This document shows, in pieces, positions 34,395 through 43,060 of a DNA stretch of 64,000 bases. The notes beneath the pieces are model-generated. The model saw nothing but the letters and a program-made list of their open reading frames with translations. It was not told the DNA's origin and ran no database searches. This DNA comes from an uncultured Bacteroides sp. GTDB taxonomy: Bacteria > Bacteroidota > Bacteroidia > Bacteroidales > Bacteroidaceae. The stretch is taken from the NCBI GenBank assembly GCA_900552075.1, contig URYL01000002.1, positions 1 through 64,000 on the forward strand, read 5' to 3'. The position numbers were made by a program, and so were the translations under genes. Position 1 is the stretch's first letter; every line of letters starts with the position of its first letter.

Positions 34395-35354
34395 CTATTT
34401 CGGTTGAGAGGGACTGGGTGTATGCCGCAACTTGATGGCATGGGTGGCCAGTCGCTTTTCCAGCATGGCGGGAGGAATGAGGATTTTCAAGGTATCCAGT
34501 ACGGCATTGACCATCCGCTCGCGGATAAAGTCGTCTTTTATCAGGATGGAAATGCAGCGTTGGGCCGGCGGATTGAAGGGCAGCGGCAGGATGTGTGCCC
34601 GCTGTTTCTCCGTGAGCGACTGGATATGCAGCTCAGGAATGATGGTATATCCTCCGTTGCGGTCCACGATTTTAATCAGCGTCTCAATACTGCCGGCCTC
34701 GTAGATGTGGTTGCCGATGTCCTTGTTCTGGCAGAAGTTCAAGCCGTTTTGGGGCATGCAGTGTCCTTCTTTCAACACCCACATCTGTTCCGGTGGCAGG
34801 ACACCGTGGCTAAGACAGTTTTTGGTCTGGTCGCATTGCTCGGAAAGATAGGCCACGAACTTTTCGGTATAGACCGGTATTTCCAGGATGCGGGCGTCCG
34901 CTTCTTCCGGAGAGGTACTGAGGGCCATGTCCAGGTTGCCGTACTTGAGTTCCTGCAGCAGGGCTTTCTTTTCTCTTTCATCGATGAAGAGGTTGACGTG
35001 GGGATAGGCTTTCCGGAAATGATAGATGAAATCGGGCACCAGATAAGGGGCTACCGTGGGCAATACGCCGATGCGCAGGCTGCCGTTCATGCGGTCGGTT
35101 TCATCGGCCACCACCTCCTTGATACGCTGGGTCTCGTTCAAGGCCATCTGTGCCTGCCGGATAATCTTTTCCCCGATACGGGTGGGGGAGATGTTTTTCC
35201 GGTCCCGGTTGAAAATCTTGACGTCGAGTTCTTCTTCCAGCTTTTGAATCATGGCACTGAGGGTGGGTTGTGTCACCCCGCAGGCTTCGGCGGCGAGGAC
35301 AAAGTGGCGGTATTTGTCGAGGGCCACGATATATTCCATCTGTTGTAGAGTCAT
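34395..35354 (-). CDS. oxyR: Peroxide-sensing LysR-type regulator OxyR
   Basis: A 319-residue LysR regulator with an N-terminal winged HTH (~1-60: FVLAAEACGVTQPTLSAMIQKLE) and a LysR substrate domain. It has KEGHCMPQNGLNFC, with Cys199 and Cys208, the same positions as the redox pair of E. coli OxyR, so disulfide switching by peroxide is expected. It is divergent from a small membrane protein and thioredoxin, and the gap has a candidate OxyR operator. A 334-codon antisense frame over it is a shadow. Confidence 0.95.
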   Translation of the reverse strand: MTLQQMEYIVALDKYRHFVLAAEACGVTQPTLSAMIQKLEEELDVKIFNRDRKNISPTRIGEKIIRQAQMALNETQRIKEVVADETDRMNGSLRIGVLPTVAPYLVPDFIYHFRKAYPHVNLFIDEREKKALLQELKYGNLDMALSTSPEEADARILEIPVYTEKFVAYLSEQCDQTKNCLSHGVLPPEQMWVLKEGHCMPQNGLNFCQNKDIGNHIYEAGSIETLIKIVDRNGGYTIIPELHIQSLTEKQRAHILPLPFNPPAQRCISILIKDDFIRERMVNAVLDTLKILIPPAMLEKRLATHAIKLRHTPSPSQPK

Positions 35355-35360
35355 GGTTCA

Positions 35361-35396
35361 ATAGATTTTATCAATACAAAGATAGGAAAAATCTGT
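35361..35396. promoter_or_regulatory. Candidate OxyR operator (two ATAG-N7-C/AT half pairs)
   Basis: 35361-35375 reads ATAGATTTTATCAAT and 35382-35396 ATAGGAAAAATCTGT. Both resemble the E. coli OxyR unit ATAGnTnnnAnCTAT, 21 bp apart start to start (22 in the consensus). The site overlaps a minus-strand TATCTTTG box for oxyR at 35377-35384 and the -33 of the trx operon, so it could repress one and activate the other. Confidence 0.5.
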
Positions 35397-35426
35397 TGTG
35401 GGGTTAGCGGTTTCCTCGTACTTTTG
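35395..35426 (+). promoter_or_regulatory. Promoter of the DUF2892-thioredoxin operon
   Basis: TACTTTTG at 35419-35426 with GTTG at 35395-35398 and a 20-bp spacer, 29 bp before the ATG at 35456. Confidence 0.6.
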
Positions 35427-35455
35427 TCTCAGAAACCAAGAAAAAAGTGTTGACA

Positions 35456-35695
35456 ATGAAAAGATTATTTCGCAATTGGGATGTGCTTCGGGTGATACGC
35501 CTTCTGGCCGGAGCGGTGTTTGCAGGGTATGGCATCTATGCCTCAGATTCCCTGATGATCATATTGGGCGGGTTGTTGATGCTGATGGCCGTAGTGAACT
35601 GGTCCTGCTGTGGGGCGGGAGGATGCGGCACTTCTACCGGAAACAAGGCTTTGTATAAGGACTTCGTGAAACCTTATCGGGCAGAGAATAAATAA
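35456..35695 (+). CDS. Small DUF2892-like membrane protein
   Basis: A 79-residue protein with two membrane helices (IRLLAGAVFAGYGIYA and MIILGGLLMLMAVVNW), then a Cys-rich SCCGAGGCG patch and a basic tail. It resembles the YgaP-type inner-membrane segment (DUF2892) without a rhodanese domain. The start at 35456 is preferred over an upstream TTG-type one. The thioredoxin gene follows 43 bp later, and oxyR is divergent, so a thiol-redox role is plausible. Confidence 0.75.
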   Translation: MKRLFRNWDVLRVIRLLAGAVFAGYGIYASDSLMIILGGLLMLMAVVNWSCCGAGGCGTSTGNKALYKDFVKPYRAENK

Positions 35696-35738
35696 TAGAG
35701 ATAAATATAAAAGTGTAAAATCTAAAAAACAGAAGAAT

Positions 35739-36104
35739 ATGAGTGCAGTACATTTGAACAAAGCAGATTTTTTGGCGAAAGTTGCCAACTATGAAACGAA
35801 TCCGAACGAATGGAAGTTCTTGGGGGAACGCCCGGCATTGATTGATTTTTATGCCACTTGGTGCGGTCCTTGCAAGATGCTGGCCCCGGTACTTGACGAG
35901 CTGGCTGATGAATATGCCGGACAGGTGGATATCTATAAAGTAAATGTAGACGAAGAGGAAGAACTGGCGGCCTTGTTCGGTATCCGGAGCGTACCTTCAT
36001 TGCTGTTTGTGCCGATGACGGGTACTCCGCAGATGGCGCAGGGGGCATTGCCAAAGAAAAACCTGAAGGATGCCATTCAGAATGTGTTGTTGAAGAACGA
36101 GTGA
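35739..36104 (+). CDS. Thioredoxin
   Basis: A 121-residue thioredoxin with the active site W41-C-G-P-C45-K, DFYATWCGPCKMLAP around it and the cis-Pro in GIRSVPSLLFV. No signal peptide, so cytoplasmic. The N-terminal ~20 residues are a small extension beyond E. coli TrxA. Placement beside oxyR makes peroxide induction likely. It ends at a bidirectional terminator shared with the anSME gene. Confidence 0.93.
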   Translation: MSAVHLNKADFLAKVANYETNPNEWKFLGERPALIDFYATWCGPCKMLAPVLDELADEYAGQVDIYKVNVDEEEELAALFGIRSVPSLLFVPMTGTPQMAQGALPKKNLKDAIQNVLLKNE

Positions 36105-36127
36105 CACAATTTGTCAGGTGGTATATG

Positions 36128-36161
36128 AAAAAAGGGAGGGCTGTTACAGCTCTCCCTTTTT
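36128..36161. terminator. Bidirectional terminator, thioredoxin / anSME
   Basis: AAAAGGGAG..GCTGT pairs with ACAGC..CTCCCTTTT. T-runs follow on both strands. The anSME stop codon (36144) and its last Gly-Glu-Leu codons lie in the hairpin. Confidence 0.88.
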
Positions 36162-37370
36162 GATGGCTTCCATGATATTGGCTGGCGGGCGTTCGGCCAG
36201 CAGTTCTTTTTTCATATAGTCCATGTAGGGAGCCACGTGCTGGAAGAACTGATGGTATCCCTTGCACAGATAATTCAATCCTGGTTCGCCGTCGGCGGTA
36301 TGGGTGAAACGGTTCTTGGGGCACTCGCCGTTGCAGGCAAAAAGGAAGTCACATTCCTTGCACTGGCGGGGCAGGGCATCCTGTTTCATCTGTCCGAACT
36401 GGAGCTGACGGTCGCTGTACATCATTTCGACCAGTGTCTTTTCGTTTATGTTGCCCAGCTTGTATTCTGGAAAGACAAAGTGGTCGCAGGAATATACATC
36501 GCCGTTGAATTCCATGACACCGGCATGTCCGCAGGTCTTGGCCATCGTGCAGATGCCCGGTTGCACGCCGACCCAGTTGGCCAGGGTAGAGTCAAACAGT
36601 TGGATGAAGAATTTGCCCACGTCTTCACGTACCCATTCATCGAACAGGGTGCAGAGGAAGTTTCCCCATTGTTCCGGTGATACGGAGAAATCGGCCAGTT
36701 TCTCTCCATCTTGTAGCGGACTGGCCAGGTGGCGTCCGTCGGCCTGGGGACTGATACGTTCCACAATCGGAGTAAACTGAATGTAACGACAGTCAATCTC
36801 CTTGAAGAAATGATAGAAATCCAGCGGATAGTCGGCATTGAAGTCGTTGACCACAGCCAGGGCATTCCATTCCACTCCATGTTTTTTTAGCAGCTGGATA
36901 CCTTGCATTACCTTGACGAATGACGGGCGTCCCTGTCGGTTCTTGCGGTATTCATCGTGGAACTCCTGTGGACCGTCAATCGATACGCCTACCAGCCAGT
37001 TGTTCTTGCGGAAGAATTCGCACCATTCGTCGGTCAGTAACGTACCGTTGGTCTGGATGCAGTTGTCGATGGTGTGTCCGCCTGCATACTTCTGTTGCAG
37101 TTCCATCACTCGTTTGTAGAAACTGAGCGGGCGCATCAGGGTTTCTCCCCCGTGCCAGGTGAAGAGTACCTGTGGCATGGTTTGGGAACCGATGTATTCA
37201 CGGATGAACTTTTCCAGCAGTTCATCGCTCATCACGTGTTTGGAGATATCTTTATACAAGTTCGCCTTTTCCAGGTAGTAACAATAGTCGCATGCCAGGT
37301 TGCAGACCGCTCCGACCGGTTTGGTCATCACATACAGTGGGCGGGCGAAAGGCGCAATGGTTTGGTTCAT
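36144..37370 (-). CDS. Anaerobic sulfatase-maturating enzyme (radical SAM, SPASM)
   Basis: Oxidises the active-site Ser or Cys of S1 sulfatases to formylglycine. The 408-residue protein has the radical SAM triad Cys23-x3-Cys27-x2-Cys30 (VCNLACDYCYY), FTWHGGETLMR, and a C-terminal SPASM region rich in Cys (CTMAKTCGHAG, CDHFVFPEYKLGN, CKECDFLFACNGECPKNRF) for two more 4Fe-4S clusters. The last Cys-rich segment and GLNYLCKGYHQFFQH are typical of anSME. It can serve the Ser-type sulfatase at 14171 and any others in the genome. It follows the phosphatase gene by 30 bp. Confidence 0.95.
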   Translation of the reverse strand: MNQTIAPFARPLYVMTKPVGAVCNLACDYCYYLEKANLYKDISKHVMSDELLEKFIREYIGSQTMPQVLFTWHGGETLMRPLSFYKRVMELQQKYAGGHTIDNCIQTNGTLLTDEWCEFFRKNNWLVGVSIDGPQEFHDEYRKNRQGRPSFVKVMQGIQLLKKHGVEWNALAVVNDFNADYPLDFYHFFKEIDCRYIQFTPIVERISPQADGRHLASPLQDGEKLADFSVSPEQWGNFLCTLFDEWVREDVGKFFIQLFDSTLANWVGVQPGICTMAKTCGHAGVMEFNGDVYSCDHFVFPEYKLGNINEKTLVEMMYSDRQLQFGQMKQDALPRQCKECDFLFACNGECPKNRFTHTADGEPGLNYLCKGYHQFFQHVAPYMDYMKKELLAERPPANIMEAIKKGEL

Positions 37371-37400
37371 GGTATTTCTTATTTAGGTAAGTGATTCAAG

Positions 37401-37901
37401 TTATTTTTCAGCGGTTTCTTTGTGCTCGGGAGTCTCCGTTAAGTGTTCCAGCAATCCTTGGCAGGCATCTTCCAAGATGTCGAGTACATTCTCAAAGCCC
37501 TGTGCCCCTCCGTAGTAAGGATCGGGTACGTGGTCGATGACCTTCGTGCGGCAGAATTCCGTCATGCGATGAATTTTCTGTTCGCTCTCCAAATCGGGTG
37601 CTTTCTCGTGGAGGGCATCGATGTTGCGGTCGTCCATCCCTAAAATCCAGTCGAAGTGATAGAAATCCTCCGTACGGACCGGGCGTGAACGGTGCGTCAG
37701 CTCATAGCCTCTGCGGAGGGCGTGTGCCCGCATGCGGGCATCCGGCAATTCTCCTTCGTGAAAGCCGATGATGCCTGCGGAATCAATTTCAAACTCTTTT
37801 TCTCTTCCCGCCCGACGTACCAGGGTACGCATGATTTCTTCGGCGGAAGAGGAACGGCAGATGTTGCCGAGGCAGACAAAAAGTATGCGTTGTTTTTTCA
37901 T
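37401..37901 (-). CDS. Low-molecular-weight protein-tyrosine phosphatase
   Basis: A 166-residue phosphatase with the P-loop C10-L-G-N-I-C-R16-S near the N-terminus (VCLGNICRSSSAEE) and the general acid Asp in VPDPYYGGAQGF. Substrates in Bacteroidota are unknown; such enzymes often act on tyrosine kinases of polysaccharide export. Its start overlaps the PHP stop by 4 bp (ATGA). Confidence 0.94.
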   Translation of the reverse strand: MKKQRILFVCLGNICRSSSAEEIMRTLVRRAGREKEFEIDSAGIIGFHEGELPDARMRAHALRRGYELTHRSRPVRTEDFYHFDWILGMDDRNIDALHEKAPDLESEQKIHRMTEFCRTKVIDHVPDPYYGGAQGFENVLDILEDACQGLLEHLTETPEHKETAEK

Positions 37902-38614
37902 TTGTCGAGGTGTAAATACTGTTTAAAACGGGCTACATCGGTGTTCAGGATGAGGCTCTCCGGAAATTCGGTTTCCTTGACCAGCTCCAGGGCATGGTCG
38001 TAGGTAGCGATGTCGAACGAGATGTGGGCGTCGCTTCCCAGGATGACCGGTACTTCGTATTGCTTGCAGAGGCGGAGTATCTCCAGGTTGTTGGGGCGTG
38101 CTTCCATTTTCTTGCGGCAGGGCTTCAGGGAGCTGTTGTTGATTTCCAGTAGGGTGTGATTCGCTTTGGCTGCCTGTACAATCGGTTCGAAAAGCAGTTT
38201 GGCTGTTCCATCACCCGGGTGGCTGATGATGTGCGTGTACGGATTTTCAATGGCCTTGATCATGCCGTGGGTGTTCTCTTCGGGAGTGCCCGGTGTGTAG
38301 CATAAAGAGTGAATCCCCGCAATCCGCAAGTCCAGCAGGTTCATGTGAAACTCGTCCAGGTCGAGGGTGCCTTCCGTGTCGAGGATGTTGATTTCCGCTC
38401 CGAGCAGGAGTTCGATGCCGTACATCTGCCGTGGCACCACGTGCAGGTTACGGAAGTAAATCAAGTGGCAGCTTCCGGGGATGCCCGGTGTATGTTCCGT
38501 GATGCCGAGCAGCTTCAATCCCTTGTCGGCGGCTGCCCGTGCCATTTCCTGCAGACTGCTGAACGCATGTCCGCTGGCGATGGTGTGCGTATGTACATCT
38601 AATTCTATCTTCAT
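37898..38614 (-). CDS. PHP-domain phosphoesterase (YcdX-like)
   Basis: A 238-residue PHP hydrolase. Metal ligands appear in DVHTHTIASGHAF near the start, GITEHTPG, EINILD, IISHPGD and GSDAHI. The YcdX group are zinc-dependent phosphatases with an unclear substrate. It is between priA (11 bp upstream) and the low-Mr phosphatase with overlap. Confidence 0.9.
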   Translation of the reverse strand: MKIELDVHTHTIASGHAFSSLQEMARAAADKGLKLLGITEHTPGIPGSCHLIYFRNLHVVPRQMYGIELLLGAEINILDTEGTLDLDEFHMNLLDLRIAGIHSLCYTPGTPEENTHGMIKAIENPYTHIISHPGDGTAKLLFEPIVQAAKANHTLLEINNSSLKPCRKKMEARPNNLEILRLCKQYEVPVILGSDAHISFDIATYDHALELVKETEFPESLILNTDVARFKQYLHLDK

Positions 38615-38625
38615 TGTGATATGGT

Positions 38626-41088
38626 TTAAGTAGGGTCTACATCATAATATACCATGAGCGAACGGAAACGCTCGTCTTCTATCAGGCTCCGTTGTACCTG
38701 TGTCAGGTAACGGCGCACTTTGCTCAGCGAGGCTTCCTGTTCTATCTTGATAACAATCTTCCGGATAAAAAGTGATTGTATCCGAGCTACCGGCGGTTTG
38801 TCAGGTCCCAGTATCCGTTCGCCCATGCCTTGGCGCAGACGGGCGGCCATAAGTTCTGCTGCCTGCGTCAGAATGTCTTCTTTGCGATGCTTCAGGTACA
38901 CATAAATCAGGCGATAGAAAGGAGGATATTTGAACAGCCTCCGTTCTTCCATCTGCTCCTGGTACAGGCTCGCATAGTCATTGGCCATAATCTGGTGGAT
39001 GAGCGGGTTCTCCGGCGATTTGGTCTGGAGTATTACCAGACCCTGTTTGTTCTTTCGTCCGGCTCGTCCGGCCACCTGTGCCATGAGCTGGAAGGCCCGT
39101 TCATACGAACGGAAGTCGGGATAGTTCATCATGGAGTCGGCATTCAGGATGCCCACCACGCTTACCCGGTCGAAGTCGAGTCCTTTGGAAATCATCTGTG
39201 TGCCAATCAGAATATCTGTTTTCCCTTCCTCAAAGTCACTGATGATGCGTTCATAAGCCGTACGGGTACGGGTGGTGTCCAGGTCCATCCGGGCCACCCG
39301 GGCCTCCGGGAAAATCTGTTTGATGTCGTCCTCTATCTTTTCTGTACCGAAGCCCCGGTTCACCAGTTCCACTCCGCCACAAGCCGGACAGGCCGTGGGT
39401 ACGGCATAGGTATAACCGCAATAGTGGCACGTCAGCTGGTGAAGCACCTTGTGGTAGGTCAGACTCACGTCACAGTTCTTGCAACGGGGCACCCATCCGC
39501 AAGTGCGACATTCAATCATCGGCGCGAAGCCCCGTCGGTTCTGGAATAGAATGACCTGCTCCTTTTGTTCCAAGGCTTCCCGTATCTTCTGCAACAGCAG
39601 GGGAGAGAATTGTGCCGTCATCCGTTTCTTCCGGGCCAGTTCCTTGATGTCCACCAATTCGATGTGCGGTAACTGGATTTGCTGGTGACGTTCCGTTAGT
39701 TCCACGAGTCCGTATTTCCCGCTCCGGGCATGGAAGTAACTTTCCAGGCTGGGAGTTGCGGTGCCCAGCAACGTCTTGGCTCCGTACATGGAAGCCAGCA
39801 TAATGGCTGCGTTCCGGGCATGATACCGCGGGGCAGGGTCCTGCTGCTTGTAACTTGTTTCATGTTCCTCATCCACGATGATCAGTCCCAGTCGCCGGAA
39901 CGGGAGGAACACGGACGAACGGACTCCCAGTATCACGTCGTAATCTTGCTCGGTGAGTTGTTTCTGCCAGATTTCCACCCGTTCTGCATCGGGAAACTTG
40001 GAATGATACACTCCGAGCCGTGTCCCGAACACCCGTCGCAACCGTTCGGTGATTTGGGTGGTGAGGGCAATTTCCGGGAGGAGGTAGAGTACCTGCTTGC
40101 CGGCTTTCAGCACTTCCTCTATCAGGTGGATATAGATTTCAGTCTTGCCACTGGCGGTCACTCCATGTAGCAGGCAGACATTCTTTGTTTGAAAACAAGT
40201 CAGAATCTCATAAAAAGCTCGTTGCTGGGCGGAACTGAGGGTATGTACGGGGACGGTCTCAGTCTCTTTGTCGGTCAGGCGGCCGATTTCGCAGAGGTAA
40301 GTTTCCAGAATTTGCTTGTCCACTAAATTCTTGAAAACGGATGGAGCTTGCCCGGATGCTTCCAGCAATTGTTTCTTGCTGACTTCCCGGATATTTTTTC
40401 CTTCGGCGTTCCATCCCGACAGTTCCAGGTATTTCATCAGAATGGCTTGCTGTTTAGGAGCCCGTGCCAACAAATCAAACTGGATGTGTAAACGATGTTC
40501 GTTCTGTAGGGCCTCTGTCAGGCAGACTCGCGTTTCTGTACGCGGTTTGTAGTTCCGCTTGATTTCTTCCTTGATGCAGATGGCTTGTTTTTCCAGCAGC
40601 GACTTAATGACCGGTAACAGATTCTTCATTCCGCTGCCCTTCTCCAACTGCGTGACACATTGTTCTGGGTCAGCACTGAGCAAATCCAGAATACGCTGTT
40701 CGCGGGGAGGAAGCGGTTCCGAAGCTACAAATTCCGGATTGTATTCCACCAGCGTTTCACTTTCGAGTTTCATGCCCGAAGGCAGAGCCGCCTTGTACAC
40801 ATCGCCCAGCGTACAGAGATAATAATCGGCCAGCCATTTCCAGAATGAGAATTGCCGTCCCAACAAGACGGGACGTGAATCGAGAATTTCGGAGATGTCC
40901 TTGGTTTCGTATGCCTCGGGAGCTGTTTCGTGTACTTTTGTCACGATGGCGGTATAGAACTTCTTCGGTCCGAAGGGCACGATGACTCGACAGCCCGGTT
41001 GTATGCCCTCTTCCAGGTTTTCCGGAAGGGAGTAAGTATATTGGCTGGCAATGGGCAGCGGAACGATGACATCTACGAACTTTTTCAT
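38626..41088 (-). CDS. priA: Primosomal protein N', replication-restart helicase PriA
   Basis: Restarts stalled replication forks. The 820-residue protein has the N-terminal DNA-binding domain, Walker A GVTASGKTEIY (~residue 310), Walker B VDEEHE, the eight-Cys zinc insert (CRTCGWVPRCKNC, CHYCG, CPACGG) and helicase motifs V/VI (GTQMISKGLDFD, QVAGRAGR). The start at 41088 (MKKFVDVIVPLP) fits the family; the longer frame begins in the promoter. First gene of a four-gene minus-strand run. Confidence 0.97.
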   Translation of the reverse strand: MKKFVDVIVPLPIASQYTYSLPENLEEGIQPGCRVIVPFGPKKFYTAIVTKVHETAPEAYETKDISEILDSRPVLLGRQFSFWKWLADYYLCTLGDVYKAALPSGMKLESETLVEYNPEFVASEPLPPREQRILDLLSADPEQCVTQLEKGSGMKNLLPVIKSLLEKQAICIKEEIKRNYKPRTETRVCLTEALQNEHRLHIQFDLLARAPKQQAILMKYLELSGWNAEGKNIREVSKKQLLEASGQAPSVFKNLVDKQILETYLCEIGRLTDKETETVPVHTLSSAQQRAFYEILTCFQTKNVCLLHGVTASGKTEIYIHLIEEVLKAGKQVLYLLPEIALTTQITERLRRVFGTRLGVYHSKFPDAERVEIWQKQLTEQDYDVILGVRSSVFLPFRRLGLIIVDEEHETSYKQQDPAPRYHARNAAIMLASMYGAKTLLGTATPSLESYFHARSGKYGLVELTERHQQIQLPHIELVDIKELARKKRMTAQFSPLLLQKIREALEQKEQVILFQNRRGFAPMIECRTCGWVPRCKNCDVSLTYHKVLHQLTCHYCGYTYAVPTACPACGGVELVNRGFGTEKIEDDIKQIFPEARVARMDLDTTRTRTAYERIISDFEEGKTDILIGTQMISKGLDFDRVSVVGILNADSMMNYPDFRSYERAFQLMAQVAGRAGRKNKQGLVILQTKSPENPLIHQIMANDYASLYQEQMEERRLFKYPPFYRLIYVYLKHRKEDILTQAAELMAARLRQGMGERILGPDKPPVARIQSLFIRKIVIKIEQEASLSKVRRYLTQVQRSLIEDERFRSLMVYYDVDPT

Positions 41089-41092
41089 ACTG

Positions 41093-41100
41093 CAAAGGTA
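41093..41100 (-). promoter_or_regulatory. -7 element TACCTTTG immediately before priA
   Basis: On the minus strand TACCTTTG ends 4 bp before the priA ATG, so the transcript would be leaderless or nearly so. The -33 part is not clear. Confidence 0.5.
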
Positions 41101-41177
41101 TAAAAAGCCCCTCACATAGCTGGTTCCCATCTGAAACTTTTATAGCTTTGTGTCCTGGTTTTAATATTTAATGAAAG

Positions 41178-42161
41178 ATGAAGATTTACAATATTGGAAT
41201 TATCGGATGTGGTGGGATTGCCAGTAAAATGGCGGCTACCCTTGGAGGAATGAAAGGAGTGAGACGGTATGCTGTGGCTTCGCGTACGTTAGAGAAGGCG
41301 CAGACTTTTGCCGACAAGTGGGAGTTTGAGAAGGCCTACGGAAGTTATGAAGAACTGGCCTCTGACCCGGAAGTCGACTTGATTTATATCGCAACTCCTC
41401 ATGCCATGCATTACGACAATGCCCGCATGTGCATCGAGAAGGGAAAGCCTGTGTTGTGCGAAAAGGCGTTCACTGCTAATGCCCGTCAGGCTGCCGAGCT
41501 GCTGAAGTTGGCCGAGGAAAAGAAGGTTTTCCTGACTGAAGCCATCTGGACCCGTTACATGCCGCTTTCACTGAAGATTCGGGAATTGCTGGAAGAAGGC
41601 GTCATAGGTACGCCTTATACGCTTTCAGCTAATTTGGGGTATGTGATTGACCGGAAAGAACGCATCCTGCGTCCGGAGTTGGCAGGAGGTGCATTGTTGG
41701 ATTTGGGAGTGTATCTACTTAACTTTGCCGCCATGTATTTCGGTAAGGAAGTCGCTTCCGTACATTCTGTTTGTCAGAAAACCGATACGGGGGTCGATGC
41801 CCAGGAAAACATCACTCTGTTGTTCCAAGATGGAAAGATGGCAGCTTTGCAGGCCAGTATCCATGCTGTGATTGACCGTATGGGAGTGATTTCGGGCGAT
41901 AAAGGTCATCTGATTGTAGAGAACATTAACAACCCACAGTCGGTTCGAATCTTGGATGCGAACTATCAGACTGTAGCGGTGTATGAAGCCCCGCAGCAGA
42001 TTACAGGTTATGAGTACCAGGTATATGCTTCTTTGGAAGCCATCGAGAAAGGCTGGCTGGAGTCACCCTATATGCCGCATGTTGAAACGCTTCGTATCAT
42101 GCAGCAGATGGATGCCCTCCGTAAAGAATGGGGAGTGACATATCCTTGTGATAACGAATAA
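41178..42161 (+). CDS. Gfo/Idh/MocA family oxidoreductase
   Basis: A 327-residue NAD(P)-dependent dehydrogenase with the Rossmann loop IIGCGGIASKMA at ~8 and the family's catalytic CEKAFTAN at ~94-101 (Lys of EKP type, with Ala in place of Pro). ELAGGALLDLGVYLLNF is the substrate-side helix. The substrate, usually a sugar or its acid, cannot be told. No signal peptide. It stands alone, with its own terminator. Confidence 0.92.
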   Translation: MKIYNIGIIGCGGIASKMAATLGGMKGVRRYAVASRTLEKAQTFADKWEFEKAYGSYEELASDPEVDLIYIATPHAMHYDNARMCIEKGKPVLCEKAFTANARQAAELLKLAEEKKVFLTEAIWTRYMPLSLKIRELLEEGVIGTPYTLSANLGYVIDRKERILRPELAGGALLDLGVYLLNFAAMYFGKEVASVHSVCQKTDTGVDAQENITLLFQDGKMAALQASIHAVIDRMGVISGDKGHLIVENINNPQSVRILDANYQTVAVYEAPQQITGYEYQVYASLEAIEKGWLESPYMPHVETLRIMQQMDALRKEWGVTYPCDNE

Positions 42162-42180
42162 GCGTGTGCATTCACAAAAT

Positions 42181-42226
42181 AAAACCTCCTTTAAAGCGGT
42201 TCTGAATAGGCTTTAAAGGAGGTTTT
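42181..42226. terminator. Bidirectional terminator
   Basis: A perfect 17-bp stem (AAAACCTCCTTTAAAGC/GCTTTAAAGGAGGTTTT) with a 12-nt loop, between the convergent oxidoreductase and small porin genes. Confidence 0.93.
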
Positions 42227-42245
42227 AAAATTATTGTTTAACGAC

Positions 42246-42830
42246 TTAGAAAAGATAAGCTACTGACACTTGCCACGTGTTCTGCTTGAAGCCGATGGTT
42301 GTAAGATCTTCTAAGTTTTCTATGTGTATCTTACCATTATCTTTCAAGGCAAAGTTGTAGTTTGCGCCTACCTGCAGGTGGCTGAACATCTTCAAACCTA
42401 CTCCCACATTGAAGCTGGTGGTGTTTTTCTTGAATTCGCAGATGTTGTTAAACCAGCGGTCGCCCACGTTAAATCCGAATTGTGGACCTACGGCTACGTA
42501 TGCGCCTACCAGACTGCTGAAGCCGATGTTCCATTTCAGGTTGATTGGGATTTCAATACTTTTTTTAGTAGAAGTGCCTTCTTCTGAATCCACACCAAAC
42601 TGGTTGTACAATAGAGATCCGTCGATGCCCAGTCCTAAAATAGGCAAGGTAAATTCGGCAGTCGGACCGACAAAGAATCCCGCTCTGTTGTCTTTGCTGA
42701 CGATATCTTTAGAGAGATGCAGTTTGGAAACATTCAGACCTGCTTTTACTCCAAAATGTATTTGGGCTTGCGCCGGAATGGTAAGGGCCAGACAGGCCAT
42801 CACCATCAGTGTAGATAATAATTTCTTCAT
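42246..42830 (-). CDS. Small outer-membrane beta-barrel (porin/PorT-like) protein
   Basis: A 194-residue protein with a signal peptide (1-22, PAQAQ) followed by the start IHFGVKAGLNVSKLHL typical of outer-membrane beta-barrel domain proteins (PF13568 type), alternating strands and terminal aromatic VSVAYLF. About eight strands are expected. Function unknown; related proteins are common structural or adhesion barrels. Upstream 42831-43017 holds no clear gene. Confidence 0.88.
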   Translation of the reverse strand: MKKLLSTLMVMACLALTIPAQAQIHFGVKAGLNVSKLHLSKDIVSKDNRAGFFVGPTAEFTLPILGLGIDGSLLYNQFGVDSEEGTSTKKSIEIPINLKWNIGFSSLVGAYVAVGPQFGFNVGDRWFNNICEFKKNTTSFNVGVGLKMFSHLQVGANYNFALKDNGKIHIENLEDLTTIGFKQNTWQVSVAYLF

Positions 42831-43017
42831 AATTTTCTTCGTTTAGAGGTTTTTACAAAGTTAGACATAAATTGGAAATTACAAAGAAGGAGGTAAAAGA
42901 AATCTGTATTTTCTTCTTGAATATTGATTAAATGACAAAAGCCGGTCTTTTGTAAAGATAAAAACCAAGTGAGAAATATTTGTAAATGTATTGTCGTCTT
43001 TAATTAATAAGAATTTG

Positions 43018-43025
43018 TAATTTTG
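43018..43025 (+). promoter_or_regulatory. -7 element TAATTTTG before the GH31 gene
   Basis: TAATTTTG fits TAnnTTTG, 35 bp before the ATG. A TTG at 42991 is a possible but wide -33. Confidence 0.5.
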
Positions 43026-43060
43026 CTATTGTTAAAAATGAATATTATAAATCTGATTGT

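Noticed and set aside
34344..35348. 334-residue plus-strand ORF
   Set aside because: Antisense shadow of oxyR, which has clear LysR and redox motifs.
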